From NCBI GenBank assembly GCA_030278955.1, contig JAOANR010000006.1, positions 53,596,915 to 53,660,914 on the forward strand: DNA of 64,000 nucleotides, read 5' to 3'. How positions within the stretch are numbered: the stretch's first letter is position 1; each line of letters starts with the position of its first letter. Below, piece by piece: positions 21,886 through 35,496 of the stretch. The DNA is from Hygrophila difformis. Lineage: Eukaryota > Streptophyta > Magnoliopsida > Lamiales > Acanthaceae. The position numbers were made by a program, and so were the translations under genes. A model generated the notes under the pieces. It did not search any database and had not been told where the DNA came from. It was given only the letters and a program-made list of their open reading frames with translations.

Positions 21886-23093
21886 CTTTTTTTCAAAGTA
21901 GGTAGGGGGTTATTTTGAAAAAAATGAGAAGTCATTTTAGTAATAAAAATACAAAAATATTCCTATCTAAAAAGGAAATAAAATATATTATAAATATCCT
22001 TACAATATTTATTCTCATTTTAGTAATTTTAATATATCAAAAGTCATTCTTCGTACAATTAATCCAAACATATTTTCGATTAAAGCAACTTTAATAATAT
22101 TCATCCAAACAATTATTTGAACTGCTTTTACTTTTAAATTCTCCTTCTCTATACTTTTCCTTTTTCTACTGACTTCTCATTTTTCTCAAAAGCCAAATTC
22201 TTTTTTTTTTTGCAAAACAAACTGGCTCTGATTAGTGAATAAACATTTGTGACAAAATATTTCTTAAATTTGGTCTTGGTTTCTTTGAAAAAGAAATAGT
22301 GTATTTTAGCGAATTTATGTAATGAGGTAAAGGGAAAGAAAAGTTCTATGTTTGAACATTGGTCGATTTTATTGTGATAGCTGGGGTTGAATTTCATCTG
22401 AATATTTTGAAAAATAAAAATGTGTACATATTAAAAATAATTTATCGAAGATGCCCACGAATCTGTAAAATAAATAAACAAAAATAAAGAAAGAAATGAG
22501 AAACAATTTAGACCAAAAATAAATTTACTTCAATTGGAGAGCGGATAACTTTTATTGGCAAATACGTGTGACATTCAGTAGTGAACACTGAACACCTCCC
22601 AAATCCTAGTTCACCCAGCTGCATATTTATGCATGTGCCTATAGGCTAACCTCAAATAAATTTATGCTATATAGTATAGCATTTTGTATAATTCATTGTT
22701 CTAATAAAGACACAACATTCCCTATAAAGTGGGTGAGGAAAACTCAACTCGATACACGATCAAATTACTAAATTTTTAAAGTATAAAAATAAAAAATTAT
22801 TAGACACAATTTAAGCTTTATTAAGTCTAACAAATTTATATTTTGCAGCATAATAAGTAAAACTGCCAATTTATATTCGAATTATATATTATCTAGTCTA
22901 GTTAAATTCGAGCTAGAACTTTAAATTTAATTAATGTATAAGCTCGTACTCGATTACCCTGGTATAAACACCCAAATAGAAAATCACACATTTGCATATT
23001 CCACGGTCGAACCAACCCACCCATTGGCCTAATTGATCATACAAACATGAAAAATACATACAATCTTTGGAGTTTGGAGGCCCTGTCCTTGTT
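21886..23093. other. AT-rich intergenic region, 3' of the beta-glucosidase
   Basis: No gene. Sequence immediately before 23094 is presumably the 3' untranslated region of the minus-strand beta-glucosidase; no single clear poly(A) signal stands out. Confidence 0.4.
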
Positions 23094-25861
<2,768 letters not shown>

Positions 25862-25996
25862 ATTTGGGAATATGGGGATATGGGAAATGGGAAAAGTGGA
25901 TTTGGTGGCTTCTCCACTCGCCACTTGCCGCTTGTTAATGTTTTTGTTCTGCTCTGCACTCTTGAAAATTGCAACCTAACTTATAATAGTAGTATA

Positions 25997-26255
25997 CTAC
26001 CTCCGTTCCTTTTTAAATACACGTTTTGACTTTTGGTACTGTTCATTGAGTAGCTTTGACTCGACTTTTTAATACAATTATATAAGATAAAATATAGTCA
26101 AGTGAGATCTTGTTGGATTCGTCTAATCGCATAGATTTAGAATATCAAATTTTCATAATTTTTACTTGTATGCACTTTGAGTTATGAAGCATTAAAGATA
26201 TATATTGGATTGCGTGAAATGTGGGTCCGTAGCATTTAAAAAGGAACGGAGGAAG
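25997..26255. mobile_element. Stowaway-type MITE upstream of the beta-glucosidase
   Basis: 259 bp between TA at 25995-25996 and TA at 26256-26257. The inverted ends are CTACCTCCGTTCCTTTTTAAAT and ATTTAAAAAGGAACGGAGGAAG. It lies only about 135 bp upstream of the beta-glucosidase start codon, so it may overlap the promoter. Confidence 0.82.
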
Positions 26256-26499
26256 TATAAGATAAGATATATATGCACCCCAATCATTCCCTATTTAAAT
26301 ATCGGCAAATTATTTAAAATCCCCAACACCACCACCTTATTCTCCAAAATATCCACATCAATTTTTATTCCTTTCAACCCCATGGAGAGAGAAAATTTTC
26401 AAAAAATACCAATTTTACCCCTAAATCACCAAATTAAGGAAAATAATGTCCAAAAATAATTTAAATAAGTTTAACACTTCTCTAAAAAGTGCCAAAAAC

Positions 26500-26690
26500 A
26501 CACTTTTATGTAACAAAACTACCCTGGGCTGGGCCTGCAGACCATGCACCCCAATCCCTCCTCATGTGCCTTCCAGGCCTCCAGCCAAGCACCCCATGGT
26601 GGATTGTTGGAGGTGGGATTTGATCTCAAGACCTCCCTTTAACAACCACCCTAAGGTAAGGTTGTTAACCATGTGAGCTGCCCCTCTAAA
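26500..26690 (-). mobile_element. tRNA-derived SINE-like repeat, copy 2
   Basis: Minus strand: CCTTAGGGTGGTTGTTAAAGGG, then GAGATCAAATCCCACC (box B-like), then a body sharing GCATGGTCTGCAGGCCCAGCCC with 3268-3427 and ending TTTTGTTACATAAAA. The middle differs from copy 1 by substitutions and a length change. Confidence 0.55.
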
Positions 26691-26693
26691 CTT

Positions 26694-26705
26694 TGGTATC
26701 AGAGC
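26694..26705 (+). promoter_or_regulatory. Primer-binding site, initiator-tRNA-Met type
   Basis: TGGTATCAGAGC, 22 bp upstream of the first of three tightly packed ORFs. Both copia retrotransposons and plant pararetroviruses (Caulimoviridae) use this primer site. Confidence 0.6.
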
Positions 26706-26727
26706 ATAAGTTGCGATTTTAGGGCTT

Positions 26728-26982
26728 ATGGCTAATGACAGATTAAAAGATAATCAAAACGCAATTAAATTAAATGAAAATATTAATTATGAAAAATTCT
26801 TAATAATTGACATTGAAAAGAAAAAGCTATTCAAATATCAAACTAAAGATTGTAAGATCTGTAAACAAAATAGAACAAAAATCAAAAGAGTAAAACTTAA
26901 GAAAAATAAAACCTTTAAAAATTATTGCAAACTAATCGTAAGGTTAGAAGCTTTAAGACAACACCTAAAAACTCATGAATAA
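26728..26982 (+). CDS. Small Lys-rich ORF 1 of a truncated retro/pararetroviral unit
   Basis: 84 residues, ATG 22 bp after the primer-binding site. Very Lys/Asn-rich, with a CKIC pair and a C-terminal HLKTH that could bind metal. I do not recognise the family. Its TAA overlaps the next ATG (ATGAATAA), a compact polycistronic style. Confidence 0.45.
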   Translation: MANDRLKDNQNAIKLNENINYEKFLIIDIEKKKLFKYQTKDCKICKQNRTKIKRVKLKKNKTFKNYCKLIVRLEALRQHLKTHE

Positions 26983-27375
26983 AATGTTAACAAATAAAAA
27001 CATGGATATACAAAGAAGTCTTCAATCAATTGAAGCAAAATTAGATAAGTTAGAATTATTAGGAAAACAAAATAATACAAATCTTAAAGTAATATTAGAA
27101 AACCAAACATACTTAACAACCCAATATGATAAATCATCTAGTGGAATGAAAAACTTATCTAAAACCATAACAACACTTCAATATGAAAGTTCTAAACTAG
27201 TTAATGATGTCCCAAATCCAAGGAAAATCATTAACCATTGTGAAGAATTAAAACAACTACAAGATAAAGTTGAAAAACTTGATAAAGAAATAAGAAAATT
27301 AAAAACATTGTTGAAAACAATATTGAGAATGTAAATGAAATGTGTAACAAAATCATAAAAATTATTAAAGGATAA
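26975..27375 (+). CDS. Coiled-coil ORF 2 (apparent frameshift near its end)
   Basis: The ATG at 26975 lies inside the end of ORF 1. About 119 residues are open to 27334; the sequence is mostly heptad-like helix (LQSIEAKLDKLELL, LKQLQDKVEKLDKEIRKLK). Beyond a run of A near 27305-27315 another frame stays open to a TAA at 27373-27375 that overlaps the next ATG (TAATG), so a one-base shift late in the gene is likely. Short coiled-coil ORFs in this position occur in pararetroviruses, but no diagnostic domain is visible. Confidence 0.45.
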
Positions 27376-27703
27376 TGGAAACAGCCTTGAAAGAAGTTAA
27401 AGAAATAATAGAAAACTTTAAACAAGAAATTAATAATAAATTTAAAGAACTAAACAAAGAATTAGTAGAAGTAAAACTGAATGTTAATGATCTTCATAAA
27501 AAGATTGGAGAATTAACAGATCATAACAGAACAAATAACACAAATATTAATCTAATTGATAAAAAAATAAAAGAGCTTGTAACAACTGAAATATTAAAGA
27601 AAAAATTGATGATGTACATGTTCAAATGGAAAACATGAAAAAATATCAAGACCCTACATTAAGAATAGCCATTGAAATCATAGATGATGACAGCCTTTTG
27701 TGA
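27375..27703 (+). pseudogene. Coiled-coil ORF 3, frameshifted and cut by element B
   Basis: Starts ATG in TAATG. Helical and Lys/Glu-rich (EVKEIIENFKQEINNKFKEL). The annotated frame stops at 27638, but after an A-run near 27598-27606 a second frame remains open to TGA at 27701, inside the LTR of element B. The rest of the unit (movement, coat or polymerase genes, if it is viral) is absent, removed or displaced by insertion of element B at about 27685. Confidence 0.4.
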
Positions 27704-28047
27704 CTGTCATTTACGTCCAATTTAGTGTCTTAATGATGATCTTTTGCTCTTAATTCCATTGATTTTTGATGAATGATCATAAAGGATTAGAAAAGATGGA
27801 AGAAGAATTAAGATTGCAAAGAAGTTGGAAATACATGAAAAATGGCTTGAAATTCTGAGTTTTCTTTGTAAGTCTCGCACGCAGTGTTTCTATTGAACTG
27901 ATCCACGCTTTGTCATGCAGAAGGAAGTTAAGCTGGAAAACAGCAGGAAGTGGAAAGGACATAGCGAGGAAAGAAAAGGAATGGTGCGAGGGCTTGTTTC
28001 CTAAATCAGGAAAAGATTTAAGGAAAATGTGCAGATGCTGAAGTCCA

Positions 28048-28212
28048 CGCGATGATGATTGACATCGCGAGGAAAGGAAGTCTGTGCAAGACAGAAGTTT
28101 TATCCGTTATGGCGAGAAGCAGATTCCTTGGAGAAACTGTGAGACCTCGCCTCATCAAGAAAGATGATTACATTTCTGACTCTCGCTTTGAAGGAACTGA
28201 ACAAAGCGAGAG
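28048..28212 (+). repeat. Short hairpins in U3 of element B
   Basis: CGCGATG (28048) pairs with CATCGCG (28063), and CTCTCGCTTTG (28180) pairs with CAAAGCGAGAG (28202). They lie within 230 bp upstream of the TATA box. Related half-sites (GCGAGG, CTCGC) recur at 28070-28165. Confidence 0.7.
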
Positions 28213-28271
28213 GAGAGCTATTCTGATGCGAGCGGTTATCATCCAAGGCAGAAGCAGTTACAACACCCATC

Positions 28272-28280
28272 TATAAATAA
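28272..28280 (+). promoter_or_regulatory. TATA box of element B LTR
   Basis: TATAAATAA followed by GACCC. The resulting transcript would have an untranslated LTR portion of about 2.7 kb. Confidence 0.65.
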
Positions 28281-29146
28281 GACCCTTGGGGAATCAGCTC
28301 AGCAGGCGGGAGATTGAAGAGAATAGCTCGACTTTACTCTCCAGTCCACTTTTTAGAAAATTAGTAGGTAGGTTAGGATTTAATTTTCTCTGCAATTTAC
28401 TTTGATGTTCTTCAGATTTGTAATTTGTTTTCGTAGAACTGTAATTCAATTTCGCAGTAGATTTCTTTAAGATTAGTTGTTAGACTAGCTAGAGGATACC
28501 CTGGGAGGAGAGTTGCTTTCGGATCGCTTGTTCATCCATCATGACGATCATCATCTAAACTTCAACTCGCTCGCTCATCTTTGCATTATTCTGATAGCAA
28601 TCAGATTTCCAGGTGTATTCGTTTTTAATTCTTTGTTATTTGAGATACAAGAAGAATGATCGGTTATCAGATTGTGAATTTCTTATCTTTCTGGTTTCTA
28701 TTTCCATTTCGTAATTCTGTTTCAGCAGAGTATAAACCTCCATTTCATTATTCAATCTGAATTTTGCATCATATCTTTAATTCGATTTACGAAGATCATA
28801 ACACTTCCACATTTTTAATGCGCAAATTGTTCGTTCCAATTACGTAAGAAATTTGGATATTGTAACCGAGTTAGGTATGATCTGGCAGAGTTATGAACTT
28901 ACTCGATTTTCTGTCAATGTTATGCTTATAGATGAGAATCATAAGGTTTAATGTTCAGAACTCTAAAAGGTTCCTAGAGACCCATGCAGTGTTAATCATC
29001 GCTTGATAATCTTTGAGAATCAATAATTTTGAGTTCATGAACTTGGATACAAAAGATTCTATGTTCATAATTCTCTAAACAGAAATTCCAGAAGGTAGTT
29101 ATGGCAGTTATAAATTCTGATCATTTACTTCGAATAAGGATATTCC

Positions 29147-29475
29147 CTCGCTTCATCCTAAAAGATGACGCGAGGTAATATCCAGATAGATCTATTATGA
29201 CAAAGGCTATTCAAATACTCACGCGATGTCAATCTGACAAAGCGAGAGGATCAATTTATAACAGCAATAGACTTGATATCATTTTAAGGGGTATCAATCA
29301 TTCACTTTTACTTCTTATACATATATAACCATTATCTATAAGTAGGAATTGAGTACATCGCCGCATTCTTACAGAAACTATCGCGAGGCATTCAGTTCTT
29401 TGTATAAACAAAATCTGGAGAACATTCTTTGAATATTAGCTCCCTCCACGCTGTACAGACATAGCGCGCGGAAAA
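29147..29475 (+). repeat. Hairpin-rich stretch in U5 of element B
   Basis: Repeated GCGAG/CTCGC half-sites, for example CCTCGC (29147) with GCGAGG (29171), ACGCGATGTC (29222), GCGAGAGG (29242), TCGCGAGGC (29381) and GCGCGCGG (29464). This is the U5 counterpart of the U3 hairpins and parallels the U5 array of element C. Confidence 0.55.
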
Positions 29476-30673
29476 TTGGAATGTTCATAGTTTGAAACCC
29501 AAAATAGTTACTGCGAGCTATTTTGGACACTTATTTTGCAGAGTTATTTCTCAAATTCTCTTTCTTGTGAAAGTTATTTCCCAATTCTGTCTAGTTTCCA
29601 ATGTATATTTTGGAAGCATCCTTGCATTTTGATTAAGAGGATTCAGAACCCTCAACGTCTCTTTATACATATAATACTACATATACATATAATATTTTGG
29701 GATATTTCCCAGTATATGATGAGTAATCTTACTTCATGATTACAAAATTACAATTCATATGTGCAACACGTATTACTATTTACACTGGTACGCTGAGAGA
29801 GATGATGATATAGGTTTACTCAATCATTATTTACTCAGGACTGATAAAGAACAAACTTGTTCTTCAGTTGGGCATTTAGTACCTGTCGTTTAAAAGGGAA
29901 AGATGTTTCAAGAACCATCTTTTGTCCTAAAAATTAGTAGAGTATCAGGAAGATTAATTTCCGGGGTTCATGGTATTATAGTTATCACTATAGCTATGAG
30001 TAGGAGATTAAACATTTCTATTCAGTCTACTAATCCTGAGTCAAATCATGGATATTTGGAACTGTTTACAGAGATTTCTTGAGCTAAATCAGTTATACAA
30101 ATCTGAGTAGTCTGGATAAGTCAAGGAAGTTGAATAGCAATTTCATCTTGATATACTTACAAGACTATTATTCCTTATGAATACTTGCAGGAATTACTCT
30201 GAAGAAATAAGTCTTATGAAAACATTGGATGATAGATTTAAATATTAGCTTTTTCATTTGTTGTAGAGGACATCCAATACAGGATCATAAGAACAGTCTG
30301 ATCAGGGTAATAAAAAGAACAACTTCAAGTTCAGATGAATATAGTAAGATTTAGAAGTGACCTCGAGTTGTCAAAGGCTTAATCTGAGTCTGAAAGAAAA
30401 AGGTTAAGTGACGATTCTGAAAGCTTTTATCACAGAAAGAGTCTGACAGATCATTCTGTGATGATAGTATTCCATGATTTCAGAGCTTAGAATGTCATGA
30501 CACTGAATCATAAGTACCTGTCTTGGGAAGTGATTGAAGACATGAAGAATTGATTAAATTGTGTAAAGGATTTTTTTTATCTCAATGAACTTTCATTATG
30601 TTTTAGCCAATGAAGTACGATAATCTCACCATATGCCTATTTCATTTGATTTGGTCTGTAGCACCTTAAACAC

Positions 30674-30877
30674 ATGAATAAGATCATAATGTTCTACATC
30701 ATTTTAATTGTTGTCTTTACTACATTTACAGCTTTAAGCATTTACATTTCAGTAGTATTCTTTAGTAATCATCATTACAACATTCTTAAATCAAGAGTAG
30801 AGACAGATTCTAGAGCTAATAATTCTATTAAAACACTTCTATCGTGTAACTCTCTTTTGAACGATCCCGACAATTAA
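30674..30877 (+). CDS. Small hydrophobic ORF near the end of the element B LTR
   Basis: 67 residues with a true ATG and one strong predicted membrane span (MFYIILIVVFTTFTALSIYI), followed by a polar tail. It lies about 130 bp before the LTR end. It may be chance; element C has an unrelated 73-residue ORF at a similar place. Confidence 0.25.
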   Translation: MNKIIMFYIILIVVFTTFTALSIYISVVFFSNHHYNILKSRVETDSRANNSIKTLLSCNSLLNDPDN

Positions 30878-31008
30878 AATAAATATTGCAGCTTGATACC
30901 GTGCGCTTTCGGTAGGAAAAACTAGGCAAGCTTTTTAACAGCCCTATAGAGATTATAGTGTAAAGGCTGTCGGGGGGCACTGACCGAGGTTTCACCTCAA
31001 AAGCTTCA

Positions 31009-31026
31009 TGGCGCCGTTGCCGGGGA
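31009..31026 (+). promoter_or_regulatory. Primer-binding site of element B (Athila type)
   Basis: TGGCGCCGTTGCCGGGGA directly after the LTR end CA, the characteristic Athila-lineage primer-binding site. The same sequence is found in element C. Confidence 0.9.
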
Positions 31027-31144
31027 GGGTGTAGCGTTATGAATTTTAGAACTGTAGATATTCTTGGTTTAATTGTAATTATTTACTTTTTATAACGAAT
31101 TCACAAATTCTTTCATTTTGTTCACAGAGAAGCCTCAACAGTTT

Positions 31145-32206
31145 ATGAGCGAGAGAAAAACTCGATCTTCAAGACCACCTTTGCTTCCTTTTAATTGTGA
31201 ACTTGAGAGAACAGCAAGGCTGATCAGAGCAAGTGCAAGAAGGAGACAGAGAGATCTTGCAGAAGGAAATCTTTCAACCATAACAAGGATGGCTAACAAT
31301 GGACAGAATGACGGACCTGGGAACTTGCCAAATGGTCAACCAGATAATCAGCAAAACATTCCACTTCGAGGACCTTTTCAAGCACCACAAAGAGCTGCTG
31401 CACCACAATTTATTCATCAACACTATTTTCCACCAAATTTTGCTAATCCTGTTCCGAACCCTCAAGAAGAGCAATATCAACCATGGCAACCTAATGTCGA
31501 TCAATATTTGGCTGGGACGGATGAGGAGGTTGATATACCACCTGGTATATTGAACCTAGCATCTTCTAGAGCTTTTTATGGAATGAGTGCTGAAGATCCA
31601 CATTTACATCTCAAGAAGTTTGTTGAACTAAGTAAGACAGTAAAGAAAGGAAGAGCTTCAAGGGAAACCATTCAGTTGGCTATGTTTCCATTCTCTTTGG
31701 ATGGCTCAGCTAAAGAATGGTATGATTCATTAAATGCTCAACAGAAGGCTACATGGCCAGAATTAGTCAGGAATTTCCTACTCAAGTATTTTCCTGAAAG
31801 CAAGGTTGACGAATGGGTAGACAAGATCTCTAGTTTCAAGATGAGAAAAGGGGAATCTCTTAAGGATGCCCGGGACAGATTCTTTGACATGCTCAAAAGA
31901 TGCCCACAACATGGTATAACTGAAAGAAGGTTATTGAAGATTTTCTTCACCGGACTAACTCACACTTGGCAGATGATGATCAATGCCACTGGAGGGGAAC
32001 AGTTGCTTCAGATGCCACTTGATAGAGCGTGGTCAACAATAGATACTATGACAGCTAGCAGGGCAGTTCTCCAGGACGATGATCCACCATCTCCTACCAG
32101 AAAAAGTCTTGTCATCCATACAGATAAAAATGAAGAGAAATTTGCAGCACTCACCAAGCAGATTGCTGATCTACAGTTGGCTCAGCAAGCAAATCAACAG
32201 GCTTAG
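31145..32206 (+). CDS. gag: Element B Gag, N-terminal part
   Basis: I start at the ATG at 31145 (MSERKTRSSRPPLL); the frame is open a little further up but only from TTG. An AG acceptor-like site lies 14 nt upstream, so a spliced leader is possible. The core matches Athila Gag: SAEDPHLHLKKFVELS, FPFSLDGSAKEWYDSL, and the FLLKYFPESKVDEWVDKI and GESLKDARDRF regions. It ends at TAG 32204-32206 inside a Gln-rich run; the frame continues open beyond, so a CAG-to-TAG change is the simplest reading. Confidence 0.9.
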   Translation: MSERKTRSSRPPLLPFNCELERTARLIRASARRRQRDLAEGNLSTITRMANNGQNDGPGNLPNGQPDNQQNIPLRGPFQAPQRAAAPQFIHQHYFPPNFANPVPNPQEEQYQPWQPNVDQYLAGTDEEVDIPPGILNLASSRAFYGMSAEDPHLHLKKFVELSKTVKKGRASRETIQLAMFPFSLDGSAKEWYDSLNAQQKATWPELVRNFLLKYFPESKVDEWVDKISSFKMRKGESLKDARDRFFDMLKRCPQHGITERRLLKIFFTGLTHTWQMMINATGGEQLLQMPLDRAWSTIDTMTASRAVLQDDDPPSPTRKSLVIHTDKNEEKFAALTKQIADLQLAQQANQQA

Positions 32207-33493
32207 CATCAACAACAACAGCAACCAGTAATGATCCTTCAACCTGCTCCAATGGAACCTGTGTATCAGTGCGGAATTTGCTCAGGGCCACATCACAATG
32301 ATCAGTGTCCACAAATTCAGGAAGCCCCAAAGCAAGATGAGAGCTGCAACTACACCGGGTTCCAAAACAAACACCCGAATCTGAGCTATGGTAATACTCA
32401 GAACGCACAAAATGCACATCTTCTGAACCCACAACAACCAAATCAGCAGCAGTTTCGTCCTCCACAACCATTTTATCCACAACAACAGATGTACCCACAG
32501 AGACCTTTCCAGCAGGTGAACCAACAGAATAAGCCATTTGGACAGTTTGCACCAGTCCCGGTGAACTTTCCACAACAACCTTATCCTGTTGCTCAAGATA
32601 ATACTTACTCTTTAAAGGTGGAAAATGCTCTGAAGGAGTTCATTGTTAAGCAGACAGAGACGAATAACCAACTGCAGGCTTCAATCAAGAATGTTGAGAA
32701 TTCAGTAACAGAGATGGCCAAATTATTACAGCAGAGAGAAAAAGGAAAATTACCAAGTTCTTCTGAAACAAATCCACAATGTAAGGCAGTTACATTGAGG
32801 GGAGGAAAAGAGGTTGTTGATCCTGAATTTGAAAAGAAAAGAGATAGGTTGCTGCAGCAGAAAAAGTTCAAGGATGTTCAAACAATGGAAGAAGATGATC
32901 ACCCTGAACAGAGACAGATACTTGAGGATAAGGGTTTGGAAAAGAATGTCTCAGGATATTCCTTTCCTAAGGAAAAAGAGGGAGGTAATGATAATCCTAA
33001 CTCTACAGGTAACAAAAAGGATTCACTGGATGAGCACATGCCCAGGATACCATATCCTGGGAGACTCAAAAATGATCTTCAAGAAATTAAATTTAAGAAA
33101 TTTCTTGAAAAGATTAAGGCCATTGAAATATCAATCCCTTTGGTTGAATTAATTGCTGAAATGCCCACTTACGCTAAGTTTCTGAAAGAATTAATTTCAG
33201 GAAAAAGAAGTGCAGGAGAGCAGCACATGGTGGTCCTAAATCAAAACTGTAGCTTGGTTCTTCAGCAGAGGATTCCTCCAAAGCTTGAAGATCCAGGGAG
33301 TTTCACTTTACCTCTGATTATCAACTGTAAAGAAGCTGGGCGAGGACTCTGTGACTTAGGAAGCAGCATCAATGTAATGCCACTGGCTATGGCGAGACGT
33401 TTGGATTTGGGAAAGATGAGGCCAGTCAATATGACCCTCTTCTTTGCGATCAATCGAGCACCAGACCAGAATGGATCATTGAAGATGTTATAG
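32207..33493 (+). pseudogene. Element B Gag C-terminal part and start of protease (frameshifted)
   Basis: Same frame as gag after the TAG. It carries a zinc-knuckle-like CGICSGPHHNDQC, Gln/Pro-rich spacer, and a coiled coil. It then has the Athila protease region with IPPKLEDPGSFTLPL and the active-site motif LCDLGSSINVMP. The frame is lost by a one-base shift near 33437-33447, where the continuing protease sequence (IIEDVIVK, IPIILGRPF) moves to another frame. Confidence 0.87.
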
Positions 33494-35496
33494 TAAAGAC
33501 AGGAGGCCTTTGTTTTCCAGCTGACTTTGTCATTCTTGATATCGACGAAAATGTCAGAATTCCTATCATATTGGGAAGGCCTTTTCTGGTGACTGCGGGA
33601 GCCATGATTGATGCAAAGAATGGTATAGTGAAGCTTCATGTTGATAACCAGGAGGTCACTTTTGACATGATGAAGATGTCAACATATCCTTTTAACGCTT
33701 TTGAAACCAATGTAGCGGGGAATGAATCAGAAGATAGTACTATGGAGGGGGGAAATCTTTTTGATTACTATAATCTCTTTACCACTGATGTAACTGAGAA
33801 CAATCTCACCCCACTTACAAATGCTAAAGATGCTACTTTTGCTTACTTGTGTGCGGTTAGATTCGCTGATCCTGAGACTGGTGAAATCAAGGATGGATCA
33901 GAAAGTGAGGATATGCCATCTTCAGAGCAATCTGAGGATGACATTGATAAAACAGACCCTTTTGAGGAAGGATCTGATTTAAAGATGGAAGTGCAAACTC
34001 GAAGCAGATTAACTCCATCAATAGAAAACCCACCTGAGCTTGAGCTTAAAGTATTACCAGAGCATCTTAAGTATGCCTTCTTGGCAGACAAAAAGAAGCT
34101 TCCGGTAATAATTTCATCCAAATTGAGTGAAGAACAAGAACAAGCTCTAGTAGGTACTCTTAAAAATCATATTCAGGCAATTGCTTGGACTATAGCAGAT
34201 ATCAAAGGCATCAGTCCACACATTTGTATGCATAGGATTCTGATGGAGGATGAATACAAACCGTCCAGACAACCACAAAGGAGGCTAAACCCACCAATGC
34301 AGGAAGTTGTCAAGAAGGAGGTAATCAAGCTACTTGATGCAGGTATAATCTATCCTATCTCTGATAGTAAATGGGTAAGTCCAACACAAGTTGTACCCAA
34401 AAAGGGTGGGATTTGTATTGTGACAAATGAACATGGTGATGAAGTAGCAACAAGACCAGTAACTGGTTGGAGAGTTTGCATTGACTATAGAAAATTAAAC
34501 ACTGCCACAAGAAAAGATCATTTTCCTTTACCGTTCATTGATCAAATGTTAGAAAGATTGTCAGGTAAACCATTTTACAGTTTTCTCGATGGTTATTCAG
34601 GTTATAATCAAATAGTTATTGCTAGTGAAGATCATGAGAAAACAACTTTTACATGCCCATATGGAACATTTGCTTATAGAAGAATGCCTTTTGGATTATG
34701 TAATGCTCCTGCTACATTTCAAAGATGCATGATGAGTATTTTCTCTGATTTTATTGAAAAATGCATTGAAGTGTTTATGGATGATTTTACTGTTCATGGA
34801 ACTGACTTTGAAGATTCTTTAAAAAATTTGTCAAAAATTTTGCAGAGATGTGAGGACACTCACTTAGTTCTTAACTGGGAAAAGTGTCATTTTATGGTTC
34901 AAGAAGGAATTGTCCTGGGACACAAAGTATCTAGAGCAGGAATAGAAGTAGATAAGGCTAAGGTTTCTGTAATAGCAAATCTACCACCACCTAAAACAAT
35001 TAAGGCAGTAAGGAGTTTTCTTGGTCATGCTGGTTTTTATAGAAGGTTTATTAAGGACTTTTCTAAGATAGCAAGACCCTTATGTAATCTTCTTCATAAG
35101 GATGTGACATTTAACTTTGATGAAGACTGCTTAACAGCTTTTAAGACTTTGAAGGAGAAATTAATCACTGCACCTATAGTTCAGTCTCCTGATTGGAGTT
35201 TACCTTTTGAACTTATGTGCGATGGAAGTGAGAATGCAGTAGGAGCAGTTTTGGGGCAACACAAAGAAGGCAAACATCATGTTATCTATTATGCTAGCCA
35301 TACTCTTAATGATGCCCAGATAAACTACACTACTACAGAAAAGGAAATGTATGCTGTAGTTTTTGCCTTTGATAAGTTCAGACAGTATCTTATTGGAGCC
35401 CAAACTATAGTTTACACAGATCATTCTGCATTACGATATCTTTTCTCAAAGCAAGAAGCCAAACCGAGGCTGATAAGATGGGTTTTACTTCTATAA
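33446..35496 (+). CDS. pol: Element B protease end, RT and RNase H
   Basis: Continues the protease (ILGRPFLVTAGAMID), then an acidic linker, then RT: WRVCIDYRKLNTATRKDHFPLP, FLDGYSGYNQI, MPFGLCNAPATFQR and the catalytic FMDDF typical of Athila. RNase H follows with MCDGSENAVGAVLGQ and TDHSALRYL. It ends at TAA 35494-35496 after RWVLLL, where other Athila Pol proteins have Gln (LLLQEF), so this is a CAA-to-TAA nonsense mutation; the frame stays open afterwards. Confidence 0.9.

Larger units (their letters stand above)
27685..31008 (+). repeat. 5' LTR of element B, about 3.3 kb
   Basis: The end is firm: ...AAAGCTTCA at 31008 directly before the primer-binding site. The start is inferred at TGATGACAG, because a short inverted repeat (ATGACAG...CTGTCAT) and the following GTGTCTTAA parallel the first 60 bp of the element C LTR. 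An alternative start is 27688. A long U5 follows the TATA box at 28272. The stretch GATACCGTGCGCTTTCGG (about 30894-30911) is shared with the C LTR. There is no coding content except short frames. Confidence 0.75.

Noticed and set aside
28048..28276. Possible CRISPR-like array because of regularly recurring palindromes in B and C
   Set aside because: Eukaryotic LTR context, nested hairpins with varying units rather than repeat-spacer structure, no cas genes.
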